Below are positions 26,096-38,730 of a stretch of DNA of 64,000 nucleotides, piece by piece; position 1 is the first letter of the stretch; every line of letters starts with the position of its first letter. A program made the translations under genes and the position numbers. The notes under the pieces were generated by a model. It did not search any database. It was not told the origin of the DNA and saw only the letters and a list, made by a program, of their open reading frames with translations. This stretch comes from Burhinus oedicnemus. Taxonomy: Eukaryota > Chordata > Aves > Charadriiformes > Burhinidae. The DNA lies in NCBI GenBank assembly GCA_008921705.1, contig VFFE01008908.1, forward strand, positions 1,713,538 to 1,777,537, given 5' to 3'.

Positions 26096-28040
26096 TCGAA
26101 AACGTAGAGTCCTTTTTTTTTGGGGTGTTGTAAATTGCTGATACCATGTTTTTGCTCAGCTTATGGTACTTGGTGTTGAAGTCATTGCTTTACGTCCACA
26201 ACACGTGAGCCAAACATCACAATGTTGTCTTTTACACCTTGATTCAAGAGCAGCCAGTGGACATGTTTTTAACTCTCACTGAGCTCAATGAGACTTAAAC
26301 GAGTTTTAAGTGCTCTGCTGGCTGCAGGTGTTTTCTGTAACTGGGGCAATGGATATTTTTAGCTTTTTCATTGTTTATGTCTTTGTCAATGTGTCCCTGA
26401 GAACTGATGGTAGCATTCAGTCCATTCCCTCTATGCAATTCTAAGGATACATTTAAGGTAGTGTTCACGAACTCCTCCCCAAAGACATAGTGAGTCCTCT
26501 GTACATTACAATTATTAATCTTCCACAGCTGGATGATTTCTGCTCTTTCAGCCCTGCCCTAGCTTTGAACTATCACTCAGCTGTGCTGGTGGAGGCTGAG
26601 TGCCTTTCCGTAAATGTCAGCAATCTATAAAACCAGACTGCAGTCACTGGACAACTCTTATGTTAAAACTCAAGATAATTTTGACACATGTATAGCAGAA
26701 GGTCCTAACCTGAATGAGACTACTCATATTAGTAAAATCAGGCAGTTCGATTTTTGAAACGTGTTACTAGACTCTATTTAAGCATTAGTTCTTCCACTCC
26801 TATCAACTCAAGTTCAATGGTAGCTGGACACAAGCATGTGCAAGTTCCCCTTTTCATGAAAGACAATACATAGAATTCAGCAAGATAAAGCTGAGCCTTG
26901 TTTAAATGTGTATAAAATACACAGAAGCACTGAAAACCTCAAAATACTCAGTGAATTGTTGCAATGATAGGTATCTTCTAGTTTTCTTAAATCGAGAACA
27001 AAGTAAACACTGCTGCAACCCCCCCCCAGCATTTCAAGAAACACTAAGCTGTTCCTCTGTGCTCAATAACACAAATTTTACACTTACTTCAATAAATCAT
27101 ACATTTTTATAGCGTTGTTTGAAATTTAGAAGACTTTCTTTTGTAGTGCTGCTAGAAGAATCCAGAAGCTGTTGAGTTTTCTCTTTTCAATGTGCTAAAG
27201 ACCTCCAGCTGCTAATGGCAAGGTGGGAGAAAGGGAACATAGAGCAATGTGAAGCTCAGCATTGCATCCCACTGATCCTTGCTGATTTCTGTTTCAGGCC
27301 AGGTATTGAAAGATAAAGGCACTCTGTTGTCTTTCTTTCCTGAAATGGGAAATCTTTCAGTTTACTTCTGATTTACAGCTTATGGCCAGAGCAATGGAGG
27401 AAGGCTCCTCATTAGAAAAGTCCCACAGATGAGCCTGGGAAGCTGGTACCAGAAAAAAAGATCGATTCCAGCAAGGGGGACAAATTCTGCATTAGCCAGA
27501 GCTAATTGCTTAATTTCGTTAGACTTGTGGATAAGTGAAAGTGAATTTAGTTCACTGGACAAGGAAAGACAATGCTATGGCAAGAGAAGAAATACTAATT
27601 TACCCCCCAACATAATGTCAGGAACATAATGGCAAGGTTCAGCAGGACAAGAGAGGACTTCAATGGGCCACAGCAGGAGACAAAGGTAAGATGGAAGCTC
27701 TCTTGGGAGAGGTGAACTGGACAATTTCTCTCTGCTGCAGGTCTGCTCTGTGGGTTGAGATTTCTACTTCTACTTTCTTTTCCTATCACCATCCTCAAAT
27801 AGAGCTGGCAGGCACTGGCAGCATGCCAGAGGACTGGTTCTTTTCTCATTGAGGTCACCAGGAAATGCTTCCCCAACACAAACAAGGGCAGGTCCAGCCT
27901 TCCTAATGTAGCCTGCTCCCTGCAGCTGGCATTGCAAACAGCTCCCTGCAGGCCTAATTCCTTCTTGGAGCTGTGCATGCCACGCAAAGGCAATACTACC
28001 GTACACATCTCCCTTCCTCCTCATTTATTTTTTTTTTTGT
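26096..28040. other. Single-copy non-coding DNA
   Basis: No recognised gene. A 9-base C run lies at about 27020-27028 and a T run at 28028-28039. A minus-strand open frame of 137 codons at 27595-28008 has no recognisable domain and probably occurs by chance. Confidence 0.5.
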
Positions 28041-28330
28041 AAATGACAATGGATGCACACGAAACTTCAATTACAAAAGATTATGGGCTTCAATTTAGTG
28101 TGTGCTGTAAAGTTGTATTAAATGATCAAATGCTAATGAGGAGAAAGGCTCTTCTAGAGAAATAAGGAATTAGCATAAATTAATAGAGTTCCATATGTGC
28201 AAGCTTTACGGGGTAACAAAGTATCTCATCACAGAAGTATAAATATTTAATTTAATTCTTGTTGGGGCCAGTACACAGCATTACAGTCAGCACAGAAATA
28301 TGAATTAAAGTGTGGGAGGGAGCAAAGCAC
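28041..28330. promoter_or_regulatory. Candidate conserved non-coding element
   Basis: Dense in homeodomain-type cores (TTAAATGATCAAATGCTAATGAG near 28118, 'attagcataaattaatag' near 28170, 'aatatttaatttaatt' near 28243) with single CpGs ('cacacgaaac', 'tttacgggg'). It is bounded on the left by a poly-T tract. It has no open frame. The texture is that of a deeply conserved vertebrate enhancer, but conservation was not tested. Confidence 0.35.
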
Positions 28331-29229
28331 TACCCAATTCAGGTTCACAGAGAGGTCACTGTGATGGCTCTGCTGTTCTTTTTCTCTGTTTTCCAGCTAA
28401 CACAGTTTGAAGCCACGTCCAAATGGCAAAGCAATATATGCATGGCCTCATCTGCAGTCTGGGGAGTCTTCCTGTTGGCTTCACTCAGTGCGTTATTGAG
28501 TTCCTTAGCTCTGCCCAAGAGTGTATTTGCTTGTTAGCATAGGATCTTCCTGCTCTTATGGCAGAAAGAAAAGCCTTCGGAGGCATTTTGATGGTGCTTC
28601 TACAGTACTTTCCCTAACCATGTGGAAAAGAGCTGCTGCAGGTATAAATTGAGTTGAATTTGTAATTTACATTCAGCCTTACAGTGTATTTCACATTAAT
28701 GTTGTGAATGAGTTGCTATAATTAATTTTACTGAGATGAAAAGCAAGCTGAGTCCTATACGTTACTTTCCTGAACATCTGTGGCACTGATTAGTGTGGTC
28801 TGCTCCAAACAGTGCTCTGCACACATAGGGAAGAGTCTTTGTGCCACTGTAATAAACATATGGGACTCTTGGGCTGGCTTTTTCTTGTATGACCCAGTTT
28901 GTGGGACTTGAGAAAAGTATGTGCCAATACTACTGTACTTCTCATGTTCTAGTGTTGCACTGCTAGAAGCAGCTGTCTTCAAGGGTGCACGTGTGTTCAC
29001 ATATGCATGGTGTGTGTTTAGTGTATTTACTTTCTCTCCTGCAATTGTGTAAATATGTAGGTGTGTGGAGGAGTAAGCTCATTTTTACCTCTAAATAAAT
29101 ATAGCTGTTGTATGTACTTTGCTGTGTTCTATAATCAGAAGAAACTATAATTCTAATCTGAAACTGTACATGTGAGTACCTGCATGCTTGATGTTTGAGA
29201 TCTGTAATTGTGTTTTTGAGAGGATTTTT
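28331..29229. other. Single-copy non-coding DNA
   Basis: Lies between a conserved-looking block and the CR1 insertion. Nothing recognisable. Confidence 0.5.
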
Positions 29230-29309
29230 CACAGAATCACAAAATCACAGGGGTTGAAAGGGACCTCTGGAGATCACCTAGTCCAACCCCCCTGCCAGAG
29301 CAGGGTCAC

Positions 29310-29928
29310 CTAGAGCAGGTTGCACAGGATGGCATCCAGGCGGGTTTTGAATGTCTCCAGAGTCGGAGACTCCACCACCTCTTTGGGCAGCTTGTTCCAG
29401 TGCTCTGCCACCCTCAAAGCAAAGAAGTTCCTCCTCATGTTTAGATGGAACTTTCTATGGTCAAGTTTGTGCCCGTTACCGCTTGTCCTATCACTGGGCA
29501 CCACTGCAAAAAGACTGGTGCCATCCTCCCGGCGCCCTCCCTTTAAGGATTTGTAAGCATTGATGAGATCCCCTCTGAGCCTTCTCTTCTCCAGACTAAA
29601 AAGACCCAAGTCCCTCAGCCTTTCCTCATAAGAAAGATGTTCCAGCCCCCTAATCATCTTTGTAGCCCTCTGCTGTACCCTTTCCAGCAGTTCCCTGTCC
29701 TTCTTGAACTGGGGAGCCCAGAACTTGACACAGTACTCCAGGTGTGGCCTCACCAGAGCAGAGTAAAGAGGGAGGATAACCTTCCGCGACCTGCTTGCCA
29801 CACACCTCTTGATGCACCCCAGGATGCCATTGGCCTTCTTGGCCACAAGGGCACATTGCTGGCTCACGGTCATGCTGTTGTCCACCAGAACTCCCAGGTC
29901 CCTTTCCACCGAGCTGCTTTCCAGCAGG
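29310..29928 (-). pseudogene. CR1 ORF2 fragment: C-terminal part after the frameshift
   Basis: About 200 codons, uninterrupted, in the frame following the slip at 29932-29937. Family landmarks appear in the usual order: [96 protein letters not shown], then the final LCNLL and a TAG stop. This is the thumb-like and C-terminal portion of the LINE reverse-transcriptase protein. It is a fossil of the element rather than a host gene, although it is the longest recognisable reading frame in the window. Confidence 0.93.
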
Positions 29929-30246
29929 TCACCCCCCTAACCTGTACTGATGCATGGGGTTATTCCTTCCCACGTGTAGTACCTTACACTTGCCCTTGTT
30001 GAACTTCATGAGGTTTTTCTCTGCCCAAGTCTCCAGCCTGTCCAGGTCATGCTGAAAGGCAGCACAGCCTTCCGGTGTGTCAGCCCCCCCTCCCAGTTTT
30101 GTGTCATCAGCAAACTTGCTGACGGTACGCTCTACCCCTTCATCCAGGTCATTGACGAGTATGTTGAACAGGACTGGACCCAGTCCTGACCCCTGGGGAA
30201 CACCACTTGTCACAGACCTCCAACTAGACTCTGTGCCACTAATCAC
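29929..30246 (-). pseudogene. CR1 ORF2 fragment: reverse-transcriptase core (part)
   Basis: About 105 codons of CR1 ORF2, beginning at the truncation point rather than at a true start codon. The motif GVPQGS lies at residues 15-20 of the open segment, followed by LGPVLFN. The FADD box lies at residues 45-48, with the two catalytic aspartates encoded at 30103-30108. A region with [13 protein letters not shown] and the word [10 protein letters not shown] follows, as is typical downstream of the FADD box in this family. The frame ends at a premature TGA (29929-29931) next to a six-base C run on the plus strand (29932-29937, G run on the coding strand). The downstream frame continues from that point, so a one-base slip in the run best explains the break. 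Confidence 0.93.
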
Positions 30247-30250
30247 AACT

Positions 30251-33114
30251 CAAATTTTTGTTTGATTATTGTCTTACATTTTGCAGCAGAAATACGCAGC
30301 AAACTGTTTAAATCCATGACCACAGAAAAATATGTCACCTTCCAAGTCCTTTTGGTCATTATATATAGTCATTTTGTTAATAGAATTTTTACCAGTTTCC
30401 TGTATGCTGGGCTTCGGGAAACAAAGCTTTTTACTAACTGTTCCATTTTCAATTCACTTTCTTCATTAGTGTGATAAACAGCTGCTTGAAAACAAGGGAA
30501 AATCTTGTAATAACACAAGAAGAGAACAATGCCTAAAAAGTCCATTAGAGAGAAGCTGAAACATCAGCATGTTTCTTCTAGTTGAACAAATACCCAGAAG
30601 ACTGCAACCATAGTCATATCTTTCCCATTGGTCCCCAATCCATCTCATTCTTTGGCAGAAAATGGGAAAAACAGTTTCACTAGGTACCACATGTTGAATT
30701 ATCCTTCTTTAGGCTGAAATTCGCAAAAGGTATTTATTTGAGGAAAAGCAAGTTCTGTGTGAAGGCACTGGATTTGATTTGCAGAGCCTTGGGATCATTT
30801 CTTTAGCTCCAGCACAGACTTCTCCTTTTGACCTTGGCCAATTCCTCTCATGACCAATGTCTCATCTCGCCATCAATAAAGCTTTTCTTTCCCTTTCCTC
30901 CCCTGTTCATCTTGTCTATTCAGACTGTCATCTCCCAGAGACATGGACTACTTCTCGCTCTGGATTTTCTCTGTGCATAGCTCAGTGGAGCCCAGAATTT
31001 TCTATTAAAATGGAAATAACACTGATAGCCAATGGTCACTATAATAGCTTTGAAAGGAGTACATACCCTGGTACTCCAAGGCAGGAATTCCATCAGCCTG
31101 AAGGGAAGCTGGAGTCTGGTCCAGCAGGAAGAAAAGGTAAATGCTTGCAGAGCACAGAGCTGCTGCTGTATAAGTTGCAGATACAGATATAAAATGCACG
31201 CTCAAACCTCTCTGCTTTGGTGCATATTACATCAAAGGTAGTGGTTTTTCAGTGGTCTTAGAGAGGGGAGCTGATCTTTCTCGTAGTAACACAAAGAACA
31301 CAACTTCTGTCTGATGATATTTTGATTGACCTGAGTTGCTCTACACGTCTTTGAAAGAAGGACTGGTTTTGACTTGGCAGAAGAGAAACCAGGTCTGATA
31401 TTAATGCCAATTAGACCATGCGTACGTGGTGACTACCCAGTAGTTTTCAGCTTTGGTTTTGGCTTTTTCAAACTAAGCCTTGACCAGCAACGTCAGTGCT
31501 GTGTCAGTGATACCACTGTGATCTCGTCATGACCTGAATACACATAGGTCTCGGAAAGCACATTTCCCCTTTGCAATTGAAGATGAACCTTGCTGCTGAC
31601 AGACTGTGCATGCTTTGCATCTTTGCTTTGCATCAGCTGAAACTATTTCAAATTAGTCACTTTTGAGAATCATTATGTCAAGAGATCTGTCTTGATCGCA
31701 GAGCCTCTGTGGGCATAGAAAATGTCAGTCCTGTTCAGAGCACACTCCTGACACTTGGTGACTTTCTGCCAGGTTACGTGTTTGACAGCTGTTCTGGGGT
31801 GTGTGTTCCCAGTCACTGGCCTGACAACCATCATGAAGCCAATTACAGTCACAGTCAATTAATGTTCCCCTCCTCAGGTTCTCATGGAAATGATAGCATA
31901 ATGCAGAGGATCAGCGTGAAATCTGTGACCTTTGGAAATATAAGCTTGAGACAGGAGCTGGGCTTGTGTCTACATCAACTGTGTCCAATTAAGCTCTTAA
32001 GGCATGGCAAGGGAGATGGAAAATTACATGTTTCATAAAAGCAATGTGAACAATTTTTTCCTCTCACTTCCAAACACAATAGCTTCTAGTTGACCTGAAA
32101 ATATCAGCTCTTCCCCCACACTCTGCCTGCATCAGTTACTCAGATCTCATGGTCAGTATCCTCTAGCAACAGCTGTAATTTTATACAGATTTTCTGTATT
32201 GCTATTGTACACAGGCCTGAATCCATCATGTTTCTTCTGTTCTGAGCTGTGTGCAGGCAAGCCTACAGGGCCAGGTCCTCCAGTAATGTAAACCAATGTA
32301 ACACCACTGAAATGAAAAGAAATATATTTATCTGCATCCTTTGAGCTCCTTCCCCAACAGATTTCAGTCTAACAACGGAAGAGAAGATCCTTTCCAGGGT
32401 GACACGGCCAATTAACATGTATACAACTATCCCGGGGGTGGTTTTTGCTGCTGTGCACTCTGGAGAGAGACTGCAAACAAGCAATTTCAGTTCAGTTGCT
32501 GGGTGACATAACTTTGATTTTTCCCTTTCCCCTCCTTCCTGGCTGCACCAAAGTCAGGGATGTTGTTCTAGTTCAAGCTGAAGTACAGGCATCTCTTTCT
32601 ATAGTGATCACAGTTTTCCTGTTTTGCCCCTGTATATGTATGTGAATGGCCCATTTCTGGCATTTATCACCTGCCAGTGGAAAGGAACAGTATCTGTGTG
32701 CAGAGGTACTGTTTACAACATAGAAAGTCAACAAAGAAAGGTTTGAGCAGACAGTTTGGAATTTAGGGAATTCGTAAGAAGGAAATTGTGTGAGAGCAAC
32801 ACCTAGAGTCCAGATCTTTCATCCACTTTACTCCAGATTCAGAGAAGTTGTTAATCTGCTTTTAGAAGAGCAGGAAGTTGCCATTAAGCATACTGGGGTT
32901 TTAGGCCAGAACATTTTCAGGATAATTGGTGTAAAATCATGTTGTCTAGGTAAAGCAGCCTGGGGCCTTGCCTGTCTAGCTGTTAGGGCTTTTCCACCAC
33001 ATCTCACAATAAAATATGCAAACTGGGAAAACAGAAATTTTGACACATTTTTTAAATTTCATGGCTTTCAATTCAGCTCTGTAATTCTTAAGAATCAGAG
33101 GTTTAACTTATTGG
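30251..33114. other. Single-copy non-coding DNA
   Basis: No host gene recognised. A two-copy 13-bp near-tandem (TGCTTTGCATCTT, TGCTTTGCATC) sits at 31611-31634. A left-half remnant of the ancient palindromic repeat lies at 32268-32310 and is listed separately. Confidence 0.5.
32268..32310. repeat. Left-half remnant of the ancient palindromic repeat
   Basis: The text 'gggccaggtcctccagtaat' followed by 'gtaaaccaatgtaacacc' parallels the left arm and middle of the element seen at 12432-12480 and 43294-43368. Only one arm is recognisable, so the family assignment depends on recall. Confidence 0.4.
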
Positions 33115-33128
33115 GGGGTTTTTTTGTT

Positions 33129-33160
<32 letters not shown>
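33114..33160. repeat. Poly-T tract (30 consecutive T)
   Basis: T-rich from 33119, with an uninterrupted run of 30 T at 33131-33160, preceded by a GGGGGG segment. A poly-T could be the A-tail of a retrocopy on the minus strand. However, no AATAAA complement follows within about 30 bases and no gene-like sequence lies to its right, so I call it simple sequence. Confidence 0.9.
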
Positions 33161-33162
<2 letters not shown>

Positions 33163-36100
33163 TATTTGCCATTGGAAATATTGGTCTGATCGAGTCTCTT
33201 CCTAAATTAACCTCTGGACTATGAGGATATAAAGTCCCAGGAGGAGATCTGCAGCGTAGATAGTCCTGAATAATTATCCTTTGCATTACTTTCTTCTCAG
33301 TCATGACAGTTTGGTATGTTGTGTTCGGGGACTCCAACATCAGAAGCATCTAGTCCTCATTTGAAAGAGTACCATTCCCCCAAACAGTGAAATTTGAAAA
33401 TACTGCTTGTATTCTTCAATATCCAGTGCACAAACTGAAAATATATATTCTCATTGGAAAACAGGATGGAAAGCATCAGACACTGAGACACCACCAGCTG
33501 TATTTCTTTCATGGATGTGTGCGTGTCTGAGGGAGAGAGAAGGCAAGTGGCTGGGAAAGGAAGAGAAAGAAAGTGTTTGTGAGTGTCCAAGTAGGTCATC
33601 TGACCTTTTTTTTTTTTTATTCTTTTCAATGTGAATGTGTATTTCTAGGGGTAAGTTCTGAGGTTACATTGCCTGGCCCTCCCAAAAGCTTTTGCTGTGG
33701 AGTGTAATGCATCGCCTGCCTTGTGCAGGAGGTTTGGAGTACTTCAGGCCTCTGCATGAGTTAATTAGGACCAGCCTGTTTAAGCCAAATGCAAAGCCAG
33801 TTGGCTGCTTTTAGTGTGGCCTCATGCTGAAATAGTTTTGCTCTTCAATAATGAAAGTTATTCCTTGAGAAGAAGCCTGAACTATAAGAAAGGGCTGTAC
33901 AAATGCCACGCATACCGAAACTAACTGCATAGTGATGCATGCCACAGAAGAGACTGTGCAAAGGTTTGTATACACAACACGAAGGAAAACATCCAGCACA
34001 CTCTACACAGAGGAAAGGAGAAATCAACACTGCACATTTCCACAAATTCAGGGTGCAGTAAAACATTTTCACTCAAAACCAAGCTCATCCTAATTTGGCA
34101 AGACCATTTTGTACTGATGTTAACCAAGAAGGGAAGCAGAGTGTGTAGGGAGGAGGAGTTTATTTTTGTGTGCCCATAATGTTTTGGTCAGTGAGACTGC
34201 AGAGATTTGGAGCATGGATGTTCCCACTGGTATGACACTGGTGGCTGTTTGGTGTCTTTGGGCTACAGATGTTTGATCCTGGTGTTGATGTCCAATATGT
34301 CCAGCTATTGAGGCAGATGGTGAGCAGCAAAATATTTCCGAACTTTTGGAAATATACCACTCTGGAGCCCAACAAAAGAGATAGCTGGAATTGGAAAATA
34401 ATGTAATAGAATATTTTATTTTCCACAAAAGACTTTAAGGCTGGGAAGACTGCCATTTCTGAAAGTGCAGTTTGGCTGACTTCCCCATATTCTGCACAGC
34501 TTTACAACGACCCTCCGTTTGCACCCCTTTCCTCTTTTAGACTGAGACAGAGATTTGTACTTCATTTTATACACATATACATACACATTCACAAGACAAC
34601 ATCAAGTGTTATTGAATTTGTAGACTCATTCAAAAAAAAAGTCTTTCTGCAGCAAAGGACAGAAATAACTTTTTGCATTGTGTGTGACATACTGAAATGT
34701 CTGGCCTCTTTGAAGATGTATGCATTCAGCCGTGAGTCTATCTGTCCTCTTTCCAACAGGAGAGAAGAAGAAAGACAAAAGAAGAATAATAAGAATCTTG
34801 ATTTAACAAAAGACTCGAACATTTGTTTAAGTTCATGCAACTATATGGAGATCAACAGGAAGGTTCACTTATTGATAGGATCCTTGATATCTGTGGGTTA
34901 CTAGTAGACTTAACATTAAACTTGTGCCTGACAATTTTTTCAGGGCAAAAATAGTTGCATTTCAATGCATTTATTTATTTTGTAAGAAACAGCTTTTTTT
35001 GGAGGATTATGTTTTTCTTTGGCTTGGGTTGGGGGGCTGCACTTTTTTTACCCCCTAAAGGATGTAATTATAATGCTACTAGGAAAAAATTTAATTGCTT
35101 GCAGGCTTTTTCCATAAAAACAACTTTTCCATTTTCAGTGTTATAAATTCACTTTGAGGCAAATTCTTTCTTGAAAGAAAATGCCAGATCTTTGTCTTCT
35201 GAGGAGTGAATAATGGAGCACAAGTCATTGTTCCTATAATTTCTACTTGTTTTGGATTCATGAAATTCTGTAGTCGGGCAGGGTGGAAAGGGAGCTCCAA
35301 CCAAAACAATTATGATAAACAGACTCAATGGGCTTCATACACTTGGCAGGGGCATTTGCTGAGCTCCATCCAGGGATACTGCTAAGGGGAGGTTGAGGAT
35401 AAGTAGCACCAATAAACTAACACTAAGTTCCTGTGCAAAAGATATTTACCAGTTCTGCTTCCAAGACAAGTCATGGATGAAGCATTCTGTATAATTTCTA
35501 TGGTTTGTATTTTCTGAGTTCACTTTGGGCATAGTTTTAATACCAAATTTTGGGTGAATTCTACAGGATAGTTTAATTCATCTCAGTGTTGCAAAATTCT
35601 GCAGTACAGTGAATGGCAACTAAATGCTATTCACAACAAAAAAGGTTTAGAATGAGGAAATGAGGAAAATATGTAATTTTACTGGAGTAGTTCTAGACTA
35701 TGAAGACTATGAAATACTCCGCTCTGAGCCAGTGTTTAAATATTTTCTCTCCAGAGTGTCACTTTGTTAATATTCTCAGCAGAATACACTGACTTCTCTG
35801 AGACTGGGAACCATTCCTTGAGGGTGTAGTGTGGGTCACACAACTGTTTTCAGACAGCAGTTTGTGAAGCTATGCACAACAGCAAAAGGAAGCACAGTCA
35901 ATTCACAGATCCATTTGTGGACCAAATGCCTGAGTGAACTGGGTATTGGTGCAATAAGCGGAGAATGATATGAAGCATATTTTTCCTATCAGTATGGCTA
36001 CTATGGCTGTAGTAACATCTTATACATATTTCTCCTTCCAAGAACTCAGTGCAGTATGGAAATAGAATCTCTACTGCTATTAACTAAGGATGGCCTAAGT

Positions 36101-36579
36101 ATTTCACTCCATGCAGGATCATGCTTGAAATACCCAGGTATCTCCAGGAGAGATACATGGTTGCTTTCGGGGAATGATGCTAGGGATCCAAAAGGCTAGC
36201 ATGGGTCTCAGACTATTCAGCTACTTTAGGACCACGCTAATGGTAACTGGCCTTACGTCTTGGGAGGGCTACTAGCACTGAGCACTTTTGGTGACACACT
36301 TTTTCATCAGGCTGGGAAACTGTTTCAGTGGGTTTTTACTAAAAGCAAGTGCTTAGGGCTTTTTCATCTGGAACTGCAGTGATGTTTCTTATGTCTTACA
36401 GAGCTCTTTTTTTTATTATTTTATTTCTAAATCTACTATAGTAAATATAAGCATACACATACTCGAGATGTTAGTATACATATGAACTACATTTAAGCAG
36501 ACCAATGCCTTCTTAGTACATCCTGAACATTAAAATTTTATCTGGGGCTCATTGACATACCTGTAACTGGACTTCCCTG
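33161..36579. other. Single-copy non-coding DNA
   Basis: No gene recognised. A purine-rich stretch lies at about 33530-33575 and a T run at 33606-33619. All open frames are about 102 codons or fewer. Confidence 0.5.
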
Positions 36580-36800
36580 CTATCTGTGAAGGTGTTGCTG
36601 ATGTGAAAGGTGCTGAATAAATAAAAGATATAATTTATAAAATTCCTATTTTATGTTCAAGGTGCCAGCAGGCCAAATCAATTTTCAGTCTAATTGAAAT
36701 GACTATTAGCTATTCATGCCACTTATTGTGATGGACATAATGCTTTGCATTAAAGAATATTCTCATTCCAGTACAGAGGGATTTACGTGTGTATGGAAAC
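36580..36800. promoter_or_regulatory. Candidate conserved non-coding element
   Basis: AT-rich, with 'gctgaataaataaaagatataatttat', 'ggccaaatcaattttcagtctaattgaaatgactattagc' and 'catgccacttattgtgatgg' texts. These give at least four TAAT-type cores and a TAATTG near 36692. It has no open frame or repeat. The regulatory interpretation is an inference. Confidence 0.3.
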
Positions 36801-38730
36801 TTCCAATAACAGTTAATATGCAATTGTAGAAATCCCTCTGCATAGGGATGAGACTATACTCTGAGCCTTCACCATCTGGTCTGTCTTCTAATGATGAATC
36901 CAGCATCATAATATTCACAATCCACTTCTTTAAAAAGTGAGGTACAAGTCATTCAGATGCAGATCTACCGTCTCTTTTTTGTAGAGAAACTTGCTTCTGC
37001 ATTGTTTACTTAGAGAAAATACCCTGAACAACACTGAGAGCTGTTATTTTTCGTTGGTGCTCTGGTCCCAGAATGCCCAAGAACCGATGACGCAACCAAA
37101 ATTTCCCGAGCTTAGTATCCTTCAAAAATAGAATATGAATATTCACAGAGCTGTGTGTTTAAGAGTGTTATGAGCAGGGCTCTGTTAATGATGTATATTT
37201 TGTTCTGATGCTGTTGGCCTCATTTCCTCACAGAATTATAGAAACTGCTCTGTTTCATTGTGATTCTGATGATAATATAAGTTTAATGGCCAGTATGAAA
37301 TGGGAACAGAGGAGATTTGTTCAGCTTCTGAAACCTTATAGCCTAATATTACTACCTGATGCCATGCAAGAAGCAAGGAACTAAGCGGCATCATTAAAGT
37401 GCTTGCAACTCTAACATATAGTGACAGAAATGCTTAAATATGTATGCACACGTCAGAAAGAACTCATTTCATTTTTACCTCTCGCTCGGGTTTTTATCAA
37501 GGGTGGCAAAATTGTCAGGAAGGAACAATAGTGAAAAATAGAGCTGAAGCAGACGCAGATGTTTGTACAGCTCTCCCAGAGGTTCAGCCTTCTTTCCTTC
37601 TCCACAGTGAGACAGTGCTGCACTGAGGTGTGATTGCTCAGAGATAGAAGTATATTTTTAATGTGTTCATAGGTGTCTGGAGGCTGTTATCTGTCATGCT
37701 GACAGAGACAGAGTGATCTACCAAAGCTGCAGTGAGCACCTTTCAAAGCACGTCAGTCCTGTTCTACATAGCGATGGGGCATTTACAATAAGCTTGGTTC
37801 TGTTCCTCCCCCCCTTGCACTAGGTTTAAGAAATCTGGAGATGAGAAATGGAGAGTAGGTGGCTCTGAGCTGCTTTAAACTTCCCGTTTGCTAGATCCAC
37901 CATGGGTCCCCACCGACCCTTGCTGAAAGCAAGAACAGCACTGAATGCTCTCAGGAGAACAATTTCAGGCTGGAGCAGTGGAGGTAGGAGAGATAGATGG
38001 CGTATTGCATGCAAAGAAGGTGCTATTTCTCCTTTTTAATCTTCCTTTCTTTGCCCCATCTGTTCATCTTTAGAATCCAGAGGAAGCAAAAGTCACCCGG
38101 CCCTATCCCCTGTAGGCATGTAGTGATTGATTCCCAGAGTCTTCACACAGGACTTTGGGGGAGCAAAAGCAATCGGAAGACCAGTAAAGCTGCTCAGGTG
38201 AGTAAGAGCTCTGCACCCAAGTACACCCATTACTCCTCTTAATTTCTACCCCACTGTCACCTGGATATGGAGACCACCCTGCCAGTTGCCTGGCTTGGAA
38301 ATTAAATATTCAAGCTAAGAATTTTCTGAGAGCACTGAGGGATTTAGACACACCCTTTGCATTAATTTTAATGGACGATACATCTAAACTACCTACTGTG
38401 CTTGGGAAAGTCTCAGCCTGAGGTTTTATTTATTATTTATTGAATATTCCCTGAGTAAGCAGAACTTATTAGCACAAAGATGATCTGGCAGGAAGAACGG
38501 TCTTAAAAGGTACCCTATTATTCATGCAATTATACTGCATCACTCATTCTTTTTTATTATTGTTTGTATTACAGTAGCACCTTGAGTCCCACAGCAGAGA
38601 TGAAGGTCCCTCCATTTCAGCTTCTGTTTGAACACAGATTAGAAGCCTAACACCATCCTAAGAGCTTCTGATTTAAATGGATAAGGCAAAACAAACTGTG
38701 AGAGAAGCAAGTGTGGAGAGAAAAAGTGTG
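36801..38730. other. Single-copy non-coding DNA
   Basis: No recognisable gene or element. A C run occurs at about 37808-37815. Confidence 0.5.

Larger units (their letters stand above)
29230..30250 (-). mobile_element. CR1 LINE, 5'-truncated copy retaining part of the reverse transcriptase
   Basis: About 1 kb of CR1 inserted in reverse orientation. Read on the minus strand, it starts inside ORF2 just before the reverse-transcriptase block SGVPQGS..LGP, passes the catalytic FADD box, and continues to the end of ORF2 (stop at 29310-29312). A roughly 80-bp 3' UTR follows. The 3' terminus has degenerate 8-mers of the form TGTGATTT/TGTGATTC at about 29230-29251. The 5' part of ORF2 (endonuclease and N-terminal reverse transcriptase) and all of ORF1 are missing, so the copy is dead on arrival. 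The reading frame is almost undamaged: only one frameshift is visible. This suggests a fairly recent insertion compared with the other repeat remnants here. Confidence 0.97.

Noticed and set aside
29320..30002. Plus-strand open frames of 70-121 codons within 29.3-30.0 kb.
   Set aside because: They are the antisense shadow of CR1 ORF2.
33095..33349. An open frame ending in a poly-lysine stretch.
   Set aside because: The lysines come from the poly-T tract read on the minus strand; the rest has no recognisable homology.
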